DNA from: an uncultured Burkholderiales bacterium
GTDB taxonomy: Bacteria; Pseudomonadota; Gammaproteobacteria; Burkholderiales; Burkholderiaceae_D
DNA: 8,511 nucleotides
Assembly: GCA_903904635.1 (NCBI GenBank)
Contig: CAIVDH010000292.1
Coordinates: forward strand, 1 to 8,511
Reading direction: 5' to 3'
Below, one piece after another: positions 1-6,923 of the stretch. Under the pieces are notes generated by a model, which saw nothing but the letters and a program-made list of their open reading frames with translations, had not been told where the DNA came from and did no database searches. Position 1 is the first letter of the stretch. The number at the start of each line of letters is the position of its first letter. Made by a program: the position numbers and the translations under genes.

Positions 1-695
1 ATTTAGTGTTGAATGGTTTTGGCGATGCAGCCGAAATCGAGGCTTTGCGTGCTGGATTAGCTTTGAAATATGGCGTCAAGGTGCTGTATGACGGCGCTGA
101 CATGAGTAAGCCTGAGCAGATTGAAGCCATGATGATTAAAGCGGAAAAAGATCTCGGCGGTATCGATATTCTGGTTAATAACGCTGGCATTCAACACGTA
201 GCACCGGTTGATGAGTTCCCGCTTAATAAGTGGGATGCGATTATCGCCATCAACATGTCGTCAACCTTTCACACGACGCGCTGCGCATTGGCGCACATGA
301 AGAAAACCGGTTGGGGTCGTATCATCAATGTCGCTTCTGCTCACGCATTGGTTGCTTCACCGTTCAAATCTGCTTATGTCGCTGCCAAGCATGGCGTAAT
401 GGGCTTTACCAAAACAGTCGCACTCGAAGTGGCTGAAAAAGGTATTACTGTTAATGCTATTTGCCCAGGCTATGTCTTGACTCCGTTGGTGGAAAAACAA
501 ATTCCTGATACCGCAAAGGCACGCGGCATGACGGAAGAACAAGTCAAGCGTGATGTATTACTTGCCGCTCAACCAACCAAGCAATTTGTCACGGTAGAGC
601 AGATTGCTGGTACGGCTTTGTTTTTGTGTTCCGACTCGGCTGCCTCGATTACGGGTACCAATATTTCGGTTGAAGGTGGTTGGACGGCACATTAA
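1..695 (+). CDS. bdhA: D-3-hydroxybutyrate dehydrogenase (SDR family), 5'-truncated by window edge
   Basis: NAD-dependent oxidation of D-3-hydroxybutyrate to acetoacetate in the cytoplasm (EC 1.1.1.30), the step that turns PHB monomer into a ketone body. The reading frame is open from base 3 to the TAA at 693-695. A GTG at base 6 is an internal Val, not a start: the family continues upstream with the Rossmann TGxxxGIG loop, which is missing here. About 30 residues are lost, and the full protein should be near 260. Visible motifs are the SDR NNAG (177-188), catalytic Ser (codon 336), Tyr (375) and Lys (387) in YVAAK. The substrate-pocket residues known from Pseudomonas fragi BDH are also present: Gln in AGIQH, His in SAHAL, Lys in PFKSAY, Gln in AAQPT, and Trp in the C-terminal GGWTAH. 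These separate it from generic SDRs. The patatin gene follows after 39 bases, probably in the same operon. Confidence 0.93.
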   Translation, partial: LVLNGFGDAAEIEALRAGLALKYGVKVLYDGADMSKPEQIEAMMIKAEKDLGGIDILVNNAGIQHVAPVDEFPLNKWDAIIAINMSSTFHTTRCALAHMKKTGWGRIINVASAHALVASPFKSAYVAAKHGVMGFTKTVALEVAEKGITVNAICPGYVLTPLVEKQIPDTAKARGMTEEQVKRDVLLAAQPTKQFVTVEQIAGTALFLCSDSAASITGTNISVEGGWTAH

Positions 696-712
696 TTTAC
701 AACCGTAAATTA
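693..712. repeat. AT-rich inverted repeat over the bdhA stop codon
   Basis: TAATTTAC (693-700) and GTAAATTA (705-712) are perfect 8-bp arms around the loop AACC. The left arm includes the TAA stop of the dehydrogenase. With only two G-C pairs and no following T-run it is too weak for a convincing terminator. It could be a minor RNA hairpin between co-transcribed genes, or chance in an AT-rich spacer. Confidence 0.35.
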
Positions 713-720
713 TAAAAATT

Positions 721-727
721 AAAAAGG
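721..727 (+). promoter_or_regulatory. ribosome binding site of the patatin gene
   Basis: AAAAAGG ends 7 bases before the ATG at 735. This Shine-Dalgarno-like purine run supports that start, which also places the glycine-rich oxyanion loop about 30 residues in, as usual for the family. Confidence 0.6.
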
Positions 728-734
728 TCTCAAC

Positions 735-1805
735 ATGGCAACTAAGCCTAGGAAGTCGGCACCTGCCGTAAAAAGTAGTTCTTCAGGAAGTACTAAAAAG
801 CGCGTCAATATAGCGCTGCAGGGCGGTGGATCGCACGGTGCGTTTTCCTGGGGGGTGTTGGATAAATTCCTCGAAGATGGTCGTCTGGAAATCGAAGGTA
901 TATCGGGCTGCAGCGCAGGTTCCATGAATGCGGTTGTGTATGCGTATGGCCATCTCAAAGGTCCTGAGGGTGCCCGCGAGGCTTTGCATAATTTTTGGAA
1001 AGCGATTTCTGATGAAGGTCAGAAATTCGCCATGAAACCATCGCCTATAGAAAAAATGATGGGTATTAATCTGGGCAAGACGATGATGTCAGGCCCGATG
1101 CGGATGATGAGCAAAATGCTCTCGCCGTATCAGTTAAATCCTTCTAACGTTAATCCGTTGCTTAATGTGCTGGAAGCGCAAGTGGATTTCGAAGAGCTCA
1201 GAAGTCACGCACAGACTAAACTTTTTCTGTCGGCGACCAATGTGCGTACCGGCAAAGTCAAAGTGTTTGATACCTCAGAGGTGACTTCAGCGGCAGTGAT
1301 GGCATCAGCATGTTTGCCTGAGCTGTTTCATGCTGTTGAAATCGATGGCGAATTTTACTGGGACGGCGGCTACATGGGTAACCCTGTGCTGTACCCGCTG
1401 TTTTATCACACCGACTCGCGTGATGTGATCATCATTCACGTTAATCCGATTGAACGTGCAGCGCCACCTAAAACGCCTCTGGAAATTTCCAATCGATTGA
1501 ATGAGATTACGTTTAATTCTGCGCTGTTGAAAGAATTACGTGCGATCGGTTTCGTTCAAAAACTCATGGATGAAGGCTGGATCAAGGATGAGTTCATGCA
1601 CAAAATGAAATATGTTTTGATGCATTCATTACGCGCAGAAAATGCACTGTCTGATCTGGGTGCGGAATCAAAGATGGAAAGTGATTGGGAATTTCTCACC
1701 ATGTTGCGTGATCGCGGCCGTACCTATGCATCAGAGTGGCTGGATGCAAATTACGAACATGTAGGTGAGCGCTCTTCAGTCGATGTGCAAAAGGCTTTTC
1801 TATAA
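735..1805 (+). CDS. patatin-like phospholipase / acyl hydrolase
   Basis: A 356-residue serine hydrolase of the patatin family, which uses a Ser-Asp dyad on acyl esters. All three signatures are visible: the oxyanion-hole loop QGGGSHGAF (residues 29-37), the nucleophile elbow G-C-S-A-G with Ser60 (codon 912), and the D-G-G motif with Asp210 (codon 1362). The first ~22 residues are Lys/Ser-rich and polar with no hydrophobic core, so it is probably cytoplasmic. Residues ~100-135 are Met-rich and amphipathic (many MM pairs), which might bind a lipid or granule surface. It lies between a 3-hydroxybutyrate dehydrogenase and acetoacetate decarboxylases. The patatin-like PhaZh1 of Haloferax mediterranei is a PHA depolymerase encoded beside bdhA, so a role in PHB mobilisation is a reasonable inference. 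A phospholipase role cannot be excluded from sequence. Confidence 0.88.
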   Translation: MATKPRKSAPAVKSSSSGSTKKRVNIALQGGGSHGAFSWGVLDKFLEDGRLEIEGISGCSAGSMNAVVYAYGHLKGPEGAREALHNFWKAISDEGQKFAMKPSPIEKMMGINLGKTMMSGPMRMMSKMLSPYQLNPSNVNPLLNVLEAQVDFEELRSHAQTKLFLSATNVRTGKVKVFDTSEVTSAAVMASACLPELFHAVEIDGEFYWDGGYMGNPVLYPLFYHTDSRDVIIIHVNPIERAAPPKTPLEISNRLNEITFNSALLKELRAIGFVQKLMDEGWIKDEFMHKMKYVLMHSLRAENALSDLGAESKMESDWEFLTMLRDRGRTYASEWLDANYEHVGERSSVDVQKAFL

Positions 1806-1859
1806 ACCTGCTGCGTATGGTTTCTTACGCGCGCTGATTAATAAAACTATTGGATAACT

Positions 1860-1863
1860 GGAG
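1860..1863 (+). promoter_or_regulatory. ribosome binding site of adc1
   Basis: GGAG lies 6 bases before the ATG at 1870 and fixes the start. The preceding 64-base gap (1806-1869) has only a weak 5-bp inverted repeat (GCGTA 1813-1817, TACGC 1826-1830) and no clear promoter or terminator, so read-through from the patatin gene is likely. Confidence 0.6.
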
Positions 1864-1869
1864 TAATTA

Positions 1870-2625
1870 ATGAAAGTGGAGCAAATCCTCAAGCTGCCAT
1901 CTATGCCGGCAGCCAGCCCGAGTTATCCCATGGGACCATATCGGTTCATTAATCGTGAGTTCATGATCGTCTCTTATCTGACCGATCGTGAGATGCTCAG
2001 GCGCGTCGTACCGGAGCCGCTAGAGCCGAATGCAGATGGCATGGTTTTGTATGAATGGATACGCATGCCTGATAGCTCAGGCTTTGGTGATTACACCGAA
2101 AGTGGCATCGTGATTCCGTGTACCTTCAATGGTGAGCCGGTCAACTTCACAGCGCAAATGTATCTTGATGATGAACCACCGATTTCAGCCGGTCGTGAAA
2201 TCTGGGGCTTTCCGAAAAAATATGCACATCCCAAGCTTGAAGTCTGCTCTGACACCCTGACCGGCACCCTGCATTACGCCGGCCAGATGGTCGCCATGGG
2301 CACCATGGGATACAAGCACAAAGCCTCACCGGAAAGTCTGGAGACGCTGGCCAAAGGTATGACTAAAACATCCTGCAATCTGAAAATCATTCCGGATGTG
2401 GATGGCACCCCGAAAATATGTCAGCTTGTGGCATACAACCTCACCGATATCACCGTCAAGGGCAGTTGGTTGTCACCGGCGCGTCTTAGTCTGACTCCGC
2501 ATGTGAATGCACCAGTGGCAGATTTACCTATCAAGGAAATCATAGGCGGTAAACATTTCATCGCTGACCTGACGCTGCCACATGGCCGCGTTTTGTTTGA
2601 TTACATCAAAGATCAGGCTCCTTAA
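1870..2625 (+). CDS. adc: acetoacetate decarboxylase, active site intact (Adc1)
   Basis: Cytoplasmic Schiff-base enzyme that converts acetoacetate to acetone and CO2 (EC 4.1.1.4). The 251-residue length is close to the 244 of the Clostridium acetobutylicum enzyme, and the two align almost without gaps from recalled sequence. The catalytic lysine pair is present as F-P-K-K (Lys116 and Lys117, equivalent to clostridial Lys115 and Lys116). Arg29 is in FINRE, Glu62 in YEW and Glu77 in DYTESG, matching clostridial Arg29, Glu61 and Glu76. Other family blocks are GPYRF (22-26), VPEPLEP (47-53), SDTLTGTLHY (127-136), LKIIPDVDG and the C-terminal LTLPHGRVLFDY. It sits downstream of the dehydrogenase that makes its substrate and 14 bases upstream of a paralogue roughly half identical by eye. 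A related activity on another beta-keto acid is possible, but nothing in the active site suggests it. Confidence 0.92.
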   Translation: MKVEQILKLPSMPAASPSYPMGPYRFINREFMIVSYLTDREMLRRVVPEPLEPNADGMVLYEWIRMPDSSGFGDYTESGIVIPCTFNGEPVNFTAQMYLDDEPPISAGREIWGFPKKYAHPKLEVCSDTLTGTLHYAGQMVAMGTMGYKHKASPESLETLAKGMTKTSCNLKIIPDVDGTPKICQLVAYNLTDITVKGSWLSPARLSLTPHVNAPVADLPIKEIIGGKHFIADLTLPHGRVLFDYIKDQAP

Positions 2626-2639
2626 GAGCAGAGACCATC

Positions 2640-3383
2640 ATGAAAAAAAGCGAAGTTCTATCCTTGCCGTCTATGCCTTTGCAGAGCCCGACCTATCCAG
2701 TCGGTCCGTATCGGTTTTTTAACCGCCAGTATATGGCCCTCAGTTATCACACCAATACGGATGCCATACGTGAAGCCTTGCCCGAGCCACTCGAGCCGGT
2801 GGGCGACATCGTATCGGTGCAATGGCTGGATTTACCTGACGGTGAAGGCTTTGGTGCCTACCAGGCCGCAGCGCAGATCATTCCCTGCACCTTCAAGGGC
2901 GAGCCCTGTAATTTTGTCAGCCAGATGTATGTCAACAATACGCCACCCTTAGCTGGTGGTCGTGAGATCTGGGGCTATCCGATGAAATTCGGTAAAGCCA
3001 CGCTTAAGGTCAATAGCGATACCTTAACGGGCAATTTGCATTATGCCGATGAGCATATCGCTATGGGTACGATGGTTTACAAACATGATGCGTTTCGCAG
3101 CGACTGGTCTCATGAAAAAGAACTGCTGACCCGCACACAAGTAACATTGAAAATTATTCCCGATATAGATGGCACACCCGCAATTGCGCAATTGGTTGGC
3201 GTGAAATTTGAAAATGTCGTGATCAAGGGCGCATGGAGTGGAAGAGCGCGTCTGCAGTTGACGCCTTCAGTAAATTGTCCACTCGCTGATTTGCCTGTGC
3301 ATAGTGTGGCAGGAGGATTGCATATGGTGACAGACATGACACTGCCCTATGGTCATGTGATGCATGACTATCTGGTGAAATAA
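2640..3383 (+). CDS. acetoacetate decarboxylase-like paralogue lacking the catalytic lysine (Adc2)
   Basis: A 247-residue tandem paralogue of Adc1, 14 bases downstream. A loose purine stretch (GAGCAGAGA, 2626-2634) is the only ribosome-site candidate. The fold signature is complete: GPYRF (22-26), PEPLEP, FNR with Arg29, GGREIWGYP, SDTLTGNLHY, LKIIPDIDG and MTLPYGHVMHDYL. In this frame the numbering matches the C. acetobutylicum enzyme. Arg29 and Lys116 are kept, but Schiff-base Lys115 is Met (YPMKFG, codon ATG near 2982), Glu61 is Gln (VQW) and Glu76 is Ala (AYQAAA). The frame is clean and flanking motifs are well conserved, so this looks like a selected protein, not a decaying pseudogene. 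Classical amine-catalysed decarboxylation should not be possible. It may be a regulatory or structural partner of Adc1, a binding protein, or an enzyme with different chemistry; the sequence does not say which. Family assignment is sure, function unknown. Confidence 0.9.
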   Translation: MKKSEVLSLPSMPLQSPTYPVGPYRFFNRQYMALSYHTNTDAIREALPEPLEPVGDIVSVQWLDLPDGEGFGAYQAAAQIIPCTFKGEPCNFVSQMYVNNTPPLAGGREIWGYPMKFGKATLKVNSDTLTGNLHYADEHIAMGTMVYKHDAFRSDWSHEKELLTRTQVTLKIIPDIDGTPAIAQLVGVKFENVVIKGAWSGRARLQLTPSVNCPLADLPVHSVAGGLHMVTDMTLPYGHVMHDYLVK

Positions 3384-3411
3384 AGCGACACATATTTTTT
3401 AGTATTAGGCC

Positions 3412-3441
3412 GCTATCTGCCAGAAAACTCTGGCAGATAGC
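3412..3441. terminator. perfect 13-bp hairpin after adc2, possible terminator
   Basis: GCTATCTGCCAGA (3412-3424) and TCTGGCAGATAGC (3429-3441) are exact reverse complements around the loop AAAC. The hairpin begins 28 bases past the adc2 stop, where an operon-ending terminator is expected. It is not a textbook intrinsic terminator because the following bases (TCGTTAAAG) contain no U-tract; the nearest T-run (3395-3400) lies upstream. It may still end transcription, protect the mRNA 3' end, or be a protein-binding site. Confidence 0.55.
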
Positions 3442-3606
3442 TCGTTAAAGCGAAGTGCAAAAGCAGAGTGAGCAGGTTATTTTCTTGCTTGCGAATGTTG
3501 ATTTTGCAGCAGAGTAGTTATATGTCCGACCTGGTAGTGCAATGCTGCCATGACCTTTCTGATAATAGGCTAATTTCACAGCCTGAGTGCGTGTCAGTAT
3601 TGCGTG

Positions 3607-3637
3607 TTACTAAGACAAATTTTACAAGACGTATAAT
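3607..3637 (+). promoter_or_regulatory. candidate sigma70 promoter of the RND operon
   Basis: A perfect TATAAT -10 hexamer lies at 3632-3637, about 80 bases before the pump ATG. The best -35 candidate is weak: TTACTA at 3607-3612, with a 19-base spacer and three matches to TTGACA. A poor -35 with a perfect -10 would fit a promoter helped by an activator. Transcription would start near 3644-3646. Confidence 0.5.
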
Positions 3638-3640
3638 ACG
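3630..3640. promoter_or_regulatory. palindrome CGTAT-A-ATACG over the -10 box
   Basis: CGTAT (3630-3634) and ATACG (3636-3640) are exact inverted repeats around a central A, and they enclose the TATAAT box. A repressor bound here would block RNA polymerase, a common way to control efflux operons. However, the palindrome is short and part of its symmetry comes from the TATAAT sequence itself. No regulator gene is next to it in the window. Confidence 0.3.
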
Positions 3641-3716
3641 CGCTTGATAAATATAAATAGTGCCGATCCGACGAGTTAACCGGAATTCGAGTACTACTCC
3701 CTCCAGGCATTTCAAT

Positions 3717-6700
3717 ATGTGGTTAGTCGACATTGCGCTGCGGCGCCCTTACACCTATCTGGTGATGGCGTTGATGATTTTATTGGCAGCCCCGCTGGTA
3801 TTACGCTCTACGCCTACCGATATCTTGCCTGAGATACGCATTCCGGTTGTTAGTGTGGTTTGGAGTTACACGGGCTTCCCGCCCAAGGACATGCGTGAAC
3901 GTATAGTCAGCCCGTATGAAAAGGCACTGACGACTACGGTTAATGATATTGAACATATTGAATCGCAGTCCATGCCCAACGTGGCCGTGGTCAAAGTTTT
4001 TTTTCATCCTAACGTCGACATTTCCACTGCTATTGCCCAGATAACGGCTATTAGCCAATTCATGCTGAGGACACTACCGCCCGGTACTGTGCCGCCGATG
4101 ATTATTACCTACTCAGCCTCGACTGTGCCAGTCGTGCAGGTTGGTCTGTCTAGCTCCGTGCTCTCGGAACAGCAATTAAATGATATTGCGATCAATCAGG
4201 TGCGCACGCAGCTCATTACCTTTCCGGGTGTGGCTGTGCCTTATCCGTATGGTGGCAAATTCAGAGTTGTGGCGGTTGATCTTGATATTCCTGCATTGCT
4301 CGCAAAAGGGCTCACGCCTGCCGATGTGGTCAACGCCGTCAATGCGCAAAATCTGATTTTACCCGGGGGTACGGCCAAGCTAAATGAATTGGAGCATGCA
4401 GTTAAGCTAAATGGCTCGCCAGACAGCATCGAAGGACTGAATCAAATACCGATTAAAACAGTCAATGGTTCACCTACTTATTTGTCTGAAGTCGCGCATG
4501 TGCGGGACGGTTTTCAGCCGCAGCAGAATATCGTGAAGAAAAACGGTGAACGCGGCGTACTACTGACAGTGATGAAAAGTGGCCCTGAGTCGACGCTACG
4601 TATTGTAGAAAATATCAAAGCCAAGATACCCGAAATAGCCAAGGCCGCACCCGATGGCCTCAATATCGCCACGATGTTTGATCAGTCGATTTTCGTCAAA
4701 GCTGCAATCAACAGCGTGCTGCATGAAGCGGTAATTGCCTCTTGCCTGACAGCTGCGCTAATCCTGCTGTTTCTAGGTAGCTGGCGCAGCACCTGCATTA
4801 TTGCGGTGTCGATACCGCTTTCCATACTGAGCTCCATCATCATGCTCAATGCGCTAGGCGAAACAATTAATCTGATGACACTAGGCGGCCTGACGCTGGC
4901 CATAGGCATACTAGTTGATGATGCGACAGTCACCATAGAAAATATCGAAAGACATCTGCATTTAGGTAAAGATCTGGCTGCTGCAATTTTTGATGGTGCC
5001 AGTGAAATCGCTACACCTGCTCTGGTATCAACATTATGTATTTGCATCGTGTTCGTGCCCATGTTTTTTCTTACAGGCGTGGCGCGCTATTTGTTTGTGC
5101 CGCTGGCTGAAGCGGTTGTGTTTGCGATGCTGGCTTCTTATTTTCTGTCGCGCACGCTGGTGCCGACTATGGCGCTGATGATGATGAAACATCAGTCCCA
5201 TGTGTTGAATGCCAAACCAGGTAAATCTGGTATGCGGGGTATGTGGTTCAATATTCATCTGCGCTTTGATCGCGGATTTGAGCGTATGCGCAAAACCTAT
5301 TTATCTGCACTCAGCGCTTTGCTGGTCAGAAGAAAAATATTTGTTACGCTGTTTCTCGGATTCTGTATCGCGTCATGTGGTTTGTTTCCATTTTTAGGTG
5401 AAGATTTTTTCCCTGAGGTAGATGCGGGTCAGATACGTTTGCATATGCGCGCACCAACTGGCACGCGCATAGAAGAAACCGCGCGTCTGGCTGATCAGGT
5501 TGAGCAAGTCATACGAGAACTGATACCGTCTGATCAATTGGATGCCGTGCTAGATAATATAGGCATGACTATTAGCAGTATGAATACGGCTTATAACAAT
5601 GCCGGCACCTTTGGTGCCACTGATTGTGAAATTCTGATTTCCCTTAAGCCTGATCATGCGCCGACTTCTAACCATATAGAGAAGCTCCGGGCTGAATTGC
5701 CTAAACGTTTTCCAGGATCGGAGTTTTATTTTCAGCCTGCTGATATCGTTTCGCAGATTTTAAATTTTGGTGCGCAAGCGCCAATTGATATTCAGTTTTC
5801 AGGTAAAGATATGAATGCCAGCTATGCGCTGGCCAAGGTGCTAGTAAAGAAAATTGAGGCGATTCCCGGCACGGTGGATGTACGTATTCATCAGAAGCTT
5901 GATCAGCCTACCTTAGCGCTGGAAGTCGATCGTACAGCGCTGCAGTCACTCAATTTGACGGCAAATAATGTTGCGCAAAATTTACTGGTTTCATTGGCTG
6001 GCAGTTTTCAGACTGCGCCATCATTCTGGGTTAATCCAACCAACGGAGTGGTTTACAACTTATTGATACAGTCGCCGCAGCACAGAGTAAATTCACTCGA
6101 AGCGATGTTGAGTACGCCGATTTCACCAACTGGCAGCGGTCAATCGCAACTGTTGGGTAATCTGGTGAAGGTCACGCCAACGGTGCAGCCGGCCGTGATT
6201 TCAGAGTACGACATTACCCCTGTGATTGATATTTACCTCAGCGTGCATGGCCGTGATTTTGGTAGCGTTGTCGCTGAAATCAACAAAGAGATGCAAGCCA
6301 TGGAGCCGGAACTTAAAAAGGGGCAGAAACTTACCCTGCGCGGTCAGGTCAACACCATGAAAACTTCCTACAGAGGTTTGCTGCTCGGCCTGGCTGGTGC
6401 AATCATTTTGGTTTACCTGCTCATCGTGGTGAATTTTCAGTCCTGGGTAGATCCGTTAATCATCATCAGTGCATTGCCTGCAGCGTTGGCAGGTATTGCC
6501 TGGATGCTGTTTATATCGGGTACCCATTTATCTGTGCCTGCGCTGACGGGGGCGATCATGACGATGGGTGTGGCTACCGCAAATAGCATTTTGCTGGTGT
6601 CATTTGCGCTGCAGCGGCTGCGTGCTGGTGTACCGCCTTTGTCGGCTGCATTAGAAGCGGGCTCAACCCGTATCAGGCCGGTATTGATGACGGCTTCTGC

Positions 6701-6911
6701 GATGATTATTGGTATGTTACCTATGGCTTTAGGCATAGGTGAGGGCGCAGAGCAAAATGCGCCGCTAGGCCGTGCTGTAATAGGCGGCTTATTGTTTGCC
6801 ACTGTCTCCACACTATTTTTTGTGCCGATTGTTTTCGCTGCTGTACATCGCATGCTTGCCAAGCGGCAGGCCAAACGCGAACGTATCGCTGTACGCGCTA
6901 TTTCTGCCTGA
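3717..6911 (+). CDS. RND efflux transporter permease subunit (HAE1-like)
   Basis: Inner-membrane proton-driven pump of a tripartite exporter, 1064 residues, of the usual RND length. I chose the ATG at 3717 (AGG at 3705-3707 as a weak ribosome site), not the in-frame GTG at 3660. The protein then begins MWLVDIALRRPYTY, the usual start of this group, whereas the GTG adds 19 polar residues with no family match. TM1 is at ~11-30. A large periplasmic loop follows with VNDIEHIESQS and NLILPGGTAK, typical of the subfamily. TM2 is near 337-354, and TM4 carries Asp401-Asp402 (ILVDDAT), equivalent to AcrB Asp407/408. TM7 is near 540-560, the second periplasmic loop runs to ~880, and TM8-12 follow. In TM10 the position of AcrB Lys940 is Ala955 (VATANS). 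RIRPVLMT is kept. The adaptor gene follows after 12 bases. Asp-Asp and the missing metal motifs favour an organic-compound exporter over a CzcA/CusA metal pump; the substrate is unknown. Confidence 0.92.
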   Translation: MWLVDIALRRPYTYLVMALMILLAAPLVLRSTPTDILPEIRIPVVSVVWSYTGFPPKDMRERIVSPYEKALTTTVNDIEHIESQSMPNVAVVKVFFHPNVDISTAIAQITAISQFMLRTLPPGTVPPMIITYSASTVPVVQVGLSSSVLSEQQLNDIAINQVRTQLITFPGVAVPYPYGGKFRVVAVDLDIPALLAKGLTPADVVNAVNAQNLILPGGTAKLNELEHAVKLNGSPDSIEGLNQIPIKTVNGSPTYLSEVAHVRDGFQPQQNIVKKNGERGVLLTVMKSGPESTLRIVENIKAKIPEIAKAAPDGLNIATMFDQSIFVKAAINSVLHEAVIASCLTAALILLFLGSWRSTCIIAVSIPLSILSSIIMLNALGETINLMTLGGLTLAIGILVDDATVTIENIERHLHLGKDLAAAIFDGASEIATPALVSTLCICIVFVPMFFLTGVARYLFVPLAEAVVFAMLASYFLSRTLVPTMALMMMKHQSHVLNAKPGKSGMRGMWFNIHLRFDRGFERMRKTYLSALSALLVRRKIFVTLFLGFCIASCGLFPFLGEDFFPEVDAGQIRLHMRAPTGTRIEETARLADQVEQVIRELIPSDQLDAVLDNIGMTISSMNTAYNNAGTFGATDCEILISLKPDHAPTSNHIEKLRAELPKRFPGSEFYFQPADIVSQILNFGAQAPIDIQFSGKDMNASYALAKVLVKKIEAIPGTVDVRIHQKLDQPTLALEVDRTALQSLNLTANNVAQNLLVSLAGSFQTAPSFWVNPTNGVVYNLLIQSPQHRVNSLEAMLSTPISPTGSGQSQLLGNLVKVTPTVQPAVISEYDITPVIDIYLSVHGRDFGSVVAEINKEMQAMEPELKKGQKLTLRGQVNTMKTSYRGLLLGLAGAIILVYLLIVVNFQSWVDPLIIISALPAALAGIAWMLFISGTHLSVPALTGAIMTMGVATANSILLVSFALQRLRAGVPPLSAALEAGSTRIRPVLMTASAMIIGMLPMALGIGEGAEQNAPLGRAVIGGLLFATVSTLFFVPIVFAAVHRMLAKRQAKRERIAVRAISA

Positions 6912-6923
6912 AAGATCTGATCA

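Larger units (their letters stand above)
3384..3716. other. intergenic region between the adc and RND operons
   Basis: A 333-base stretch without a convincing gene. It holds a strong hairpin at 3412-3441, a consensus -10 box at 3632-3637 inside a short palindrome, and the untranslated leader of the pump gene. The part from about 3445 to 3600 shows nothing I can assign. Short open frames here on either strand lack family motifs and ribosome sites. Confidence 0.6.

Noticed and set aside
6..8. GTG as the start codon of the dehydrogenase
   Set aside because: The frame is open further upstream, and starting here would remove the NAD-binding TGxxxGIG loop that the family needs. The gene is cut by the window edge.
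2640..3383. Adc2 as a pseudogene
   Set aside because: No frameshift or premature stop, and nearly all structural motifs are retained. Only catalytic positions are changed, which fits new function better than decay.
3498..3524. A second possible promoter (TTGATT with TATATG)
   Set aside because: The spacing is about 15 bases and the -10 match is poor, much weaker than the TATAAT site at 3632.
3518..3733. Minus-strand open frame of 71 codons in the intergenic region
   Set aside because: No recognisable motif or convincing ribosome site. It overlaps the predicted RND promoter and the start of the pump gene, and such a length is expected by chance.
4682..5062. Minus-strand open frame of 126 codons
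   Set aside because: Antisense to the TM2-TM5 region of the pump. It is low-complexity Ser/Ala/Met/Ile sequence from the complementary strand, with no supporting signals.
6437..6874. Minus-strand open frame of 145 codons
   Set aside because: It lies wholly inside the well-supported RND pump gene. Its Ala/Pro/Ile-rich composition reflects the reverse of membrane-helix codons and it has no family motif.
3717..6911. Heavy-metal (CzcA/CusA-type) pump
   Set aside because: The TM4 motif is the Asp-Asp pair of HAE1-type exporters, and the adaptor has no His-rich or Met-rich metal-binding segment.
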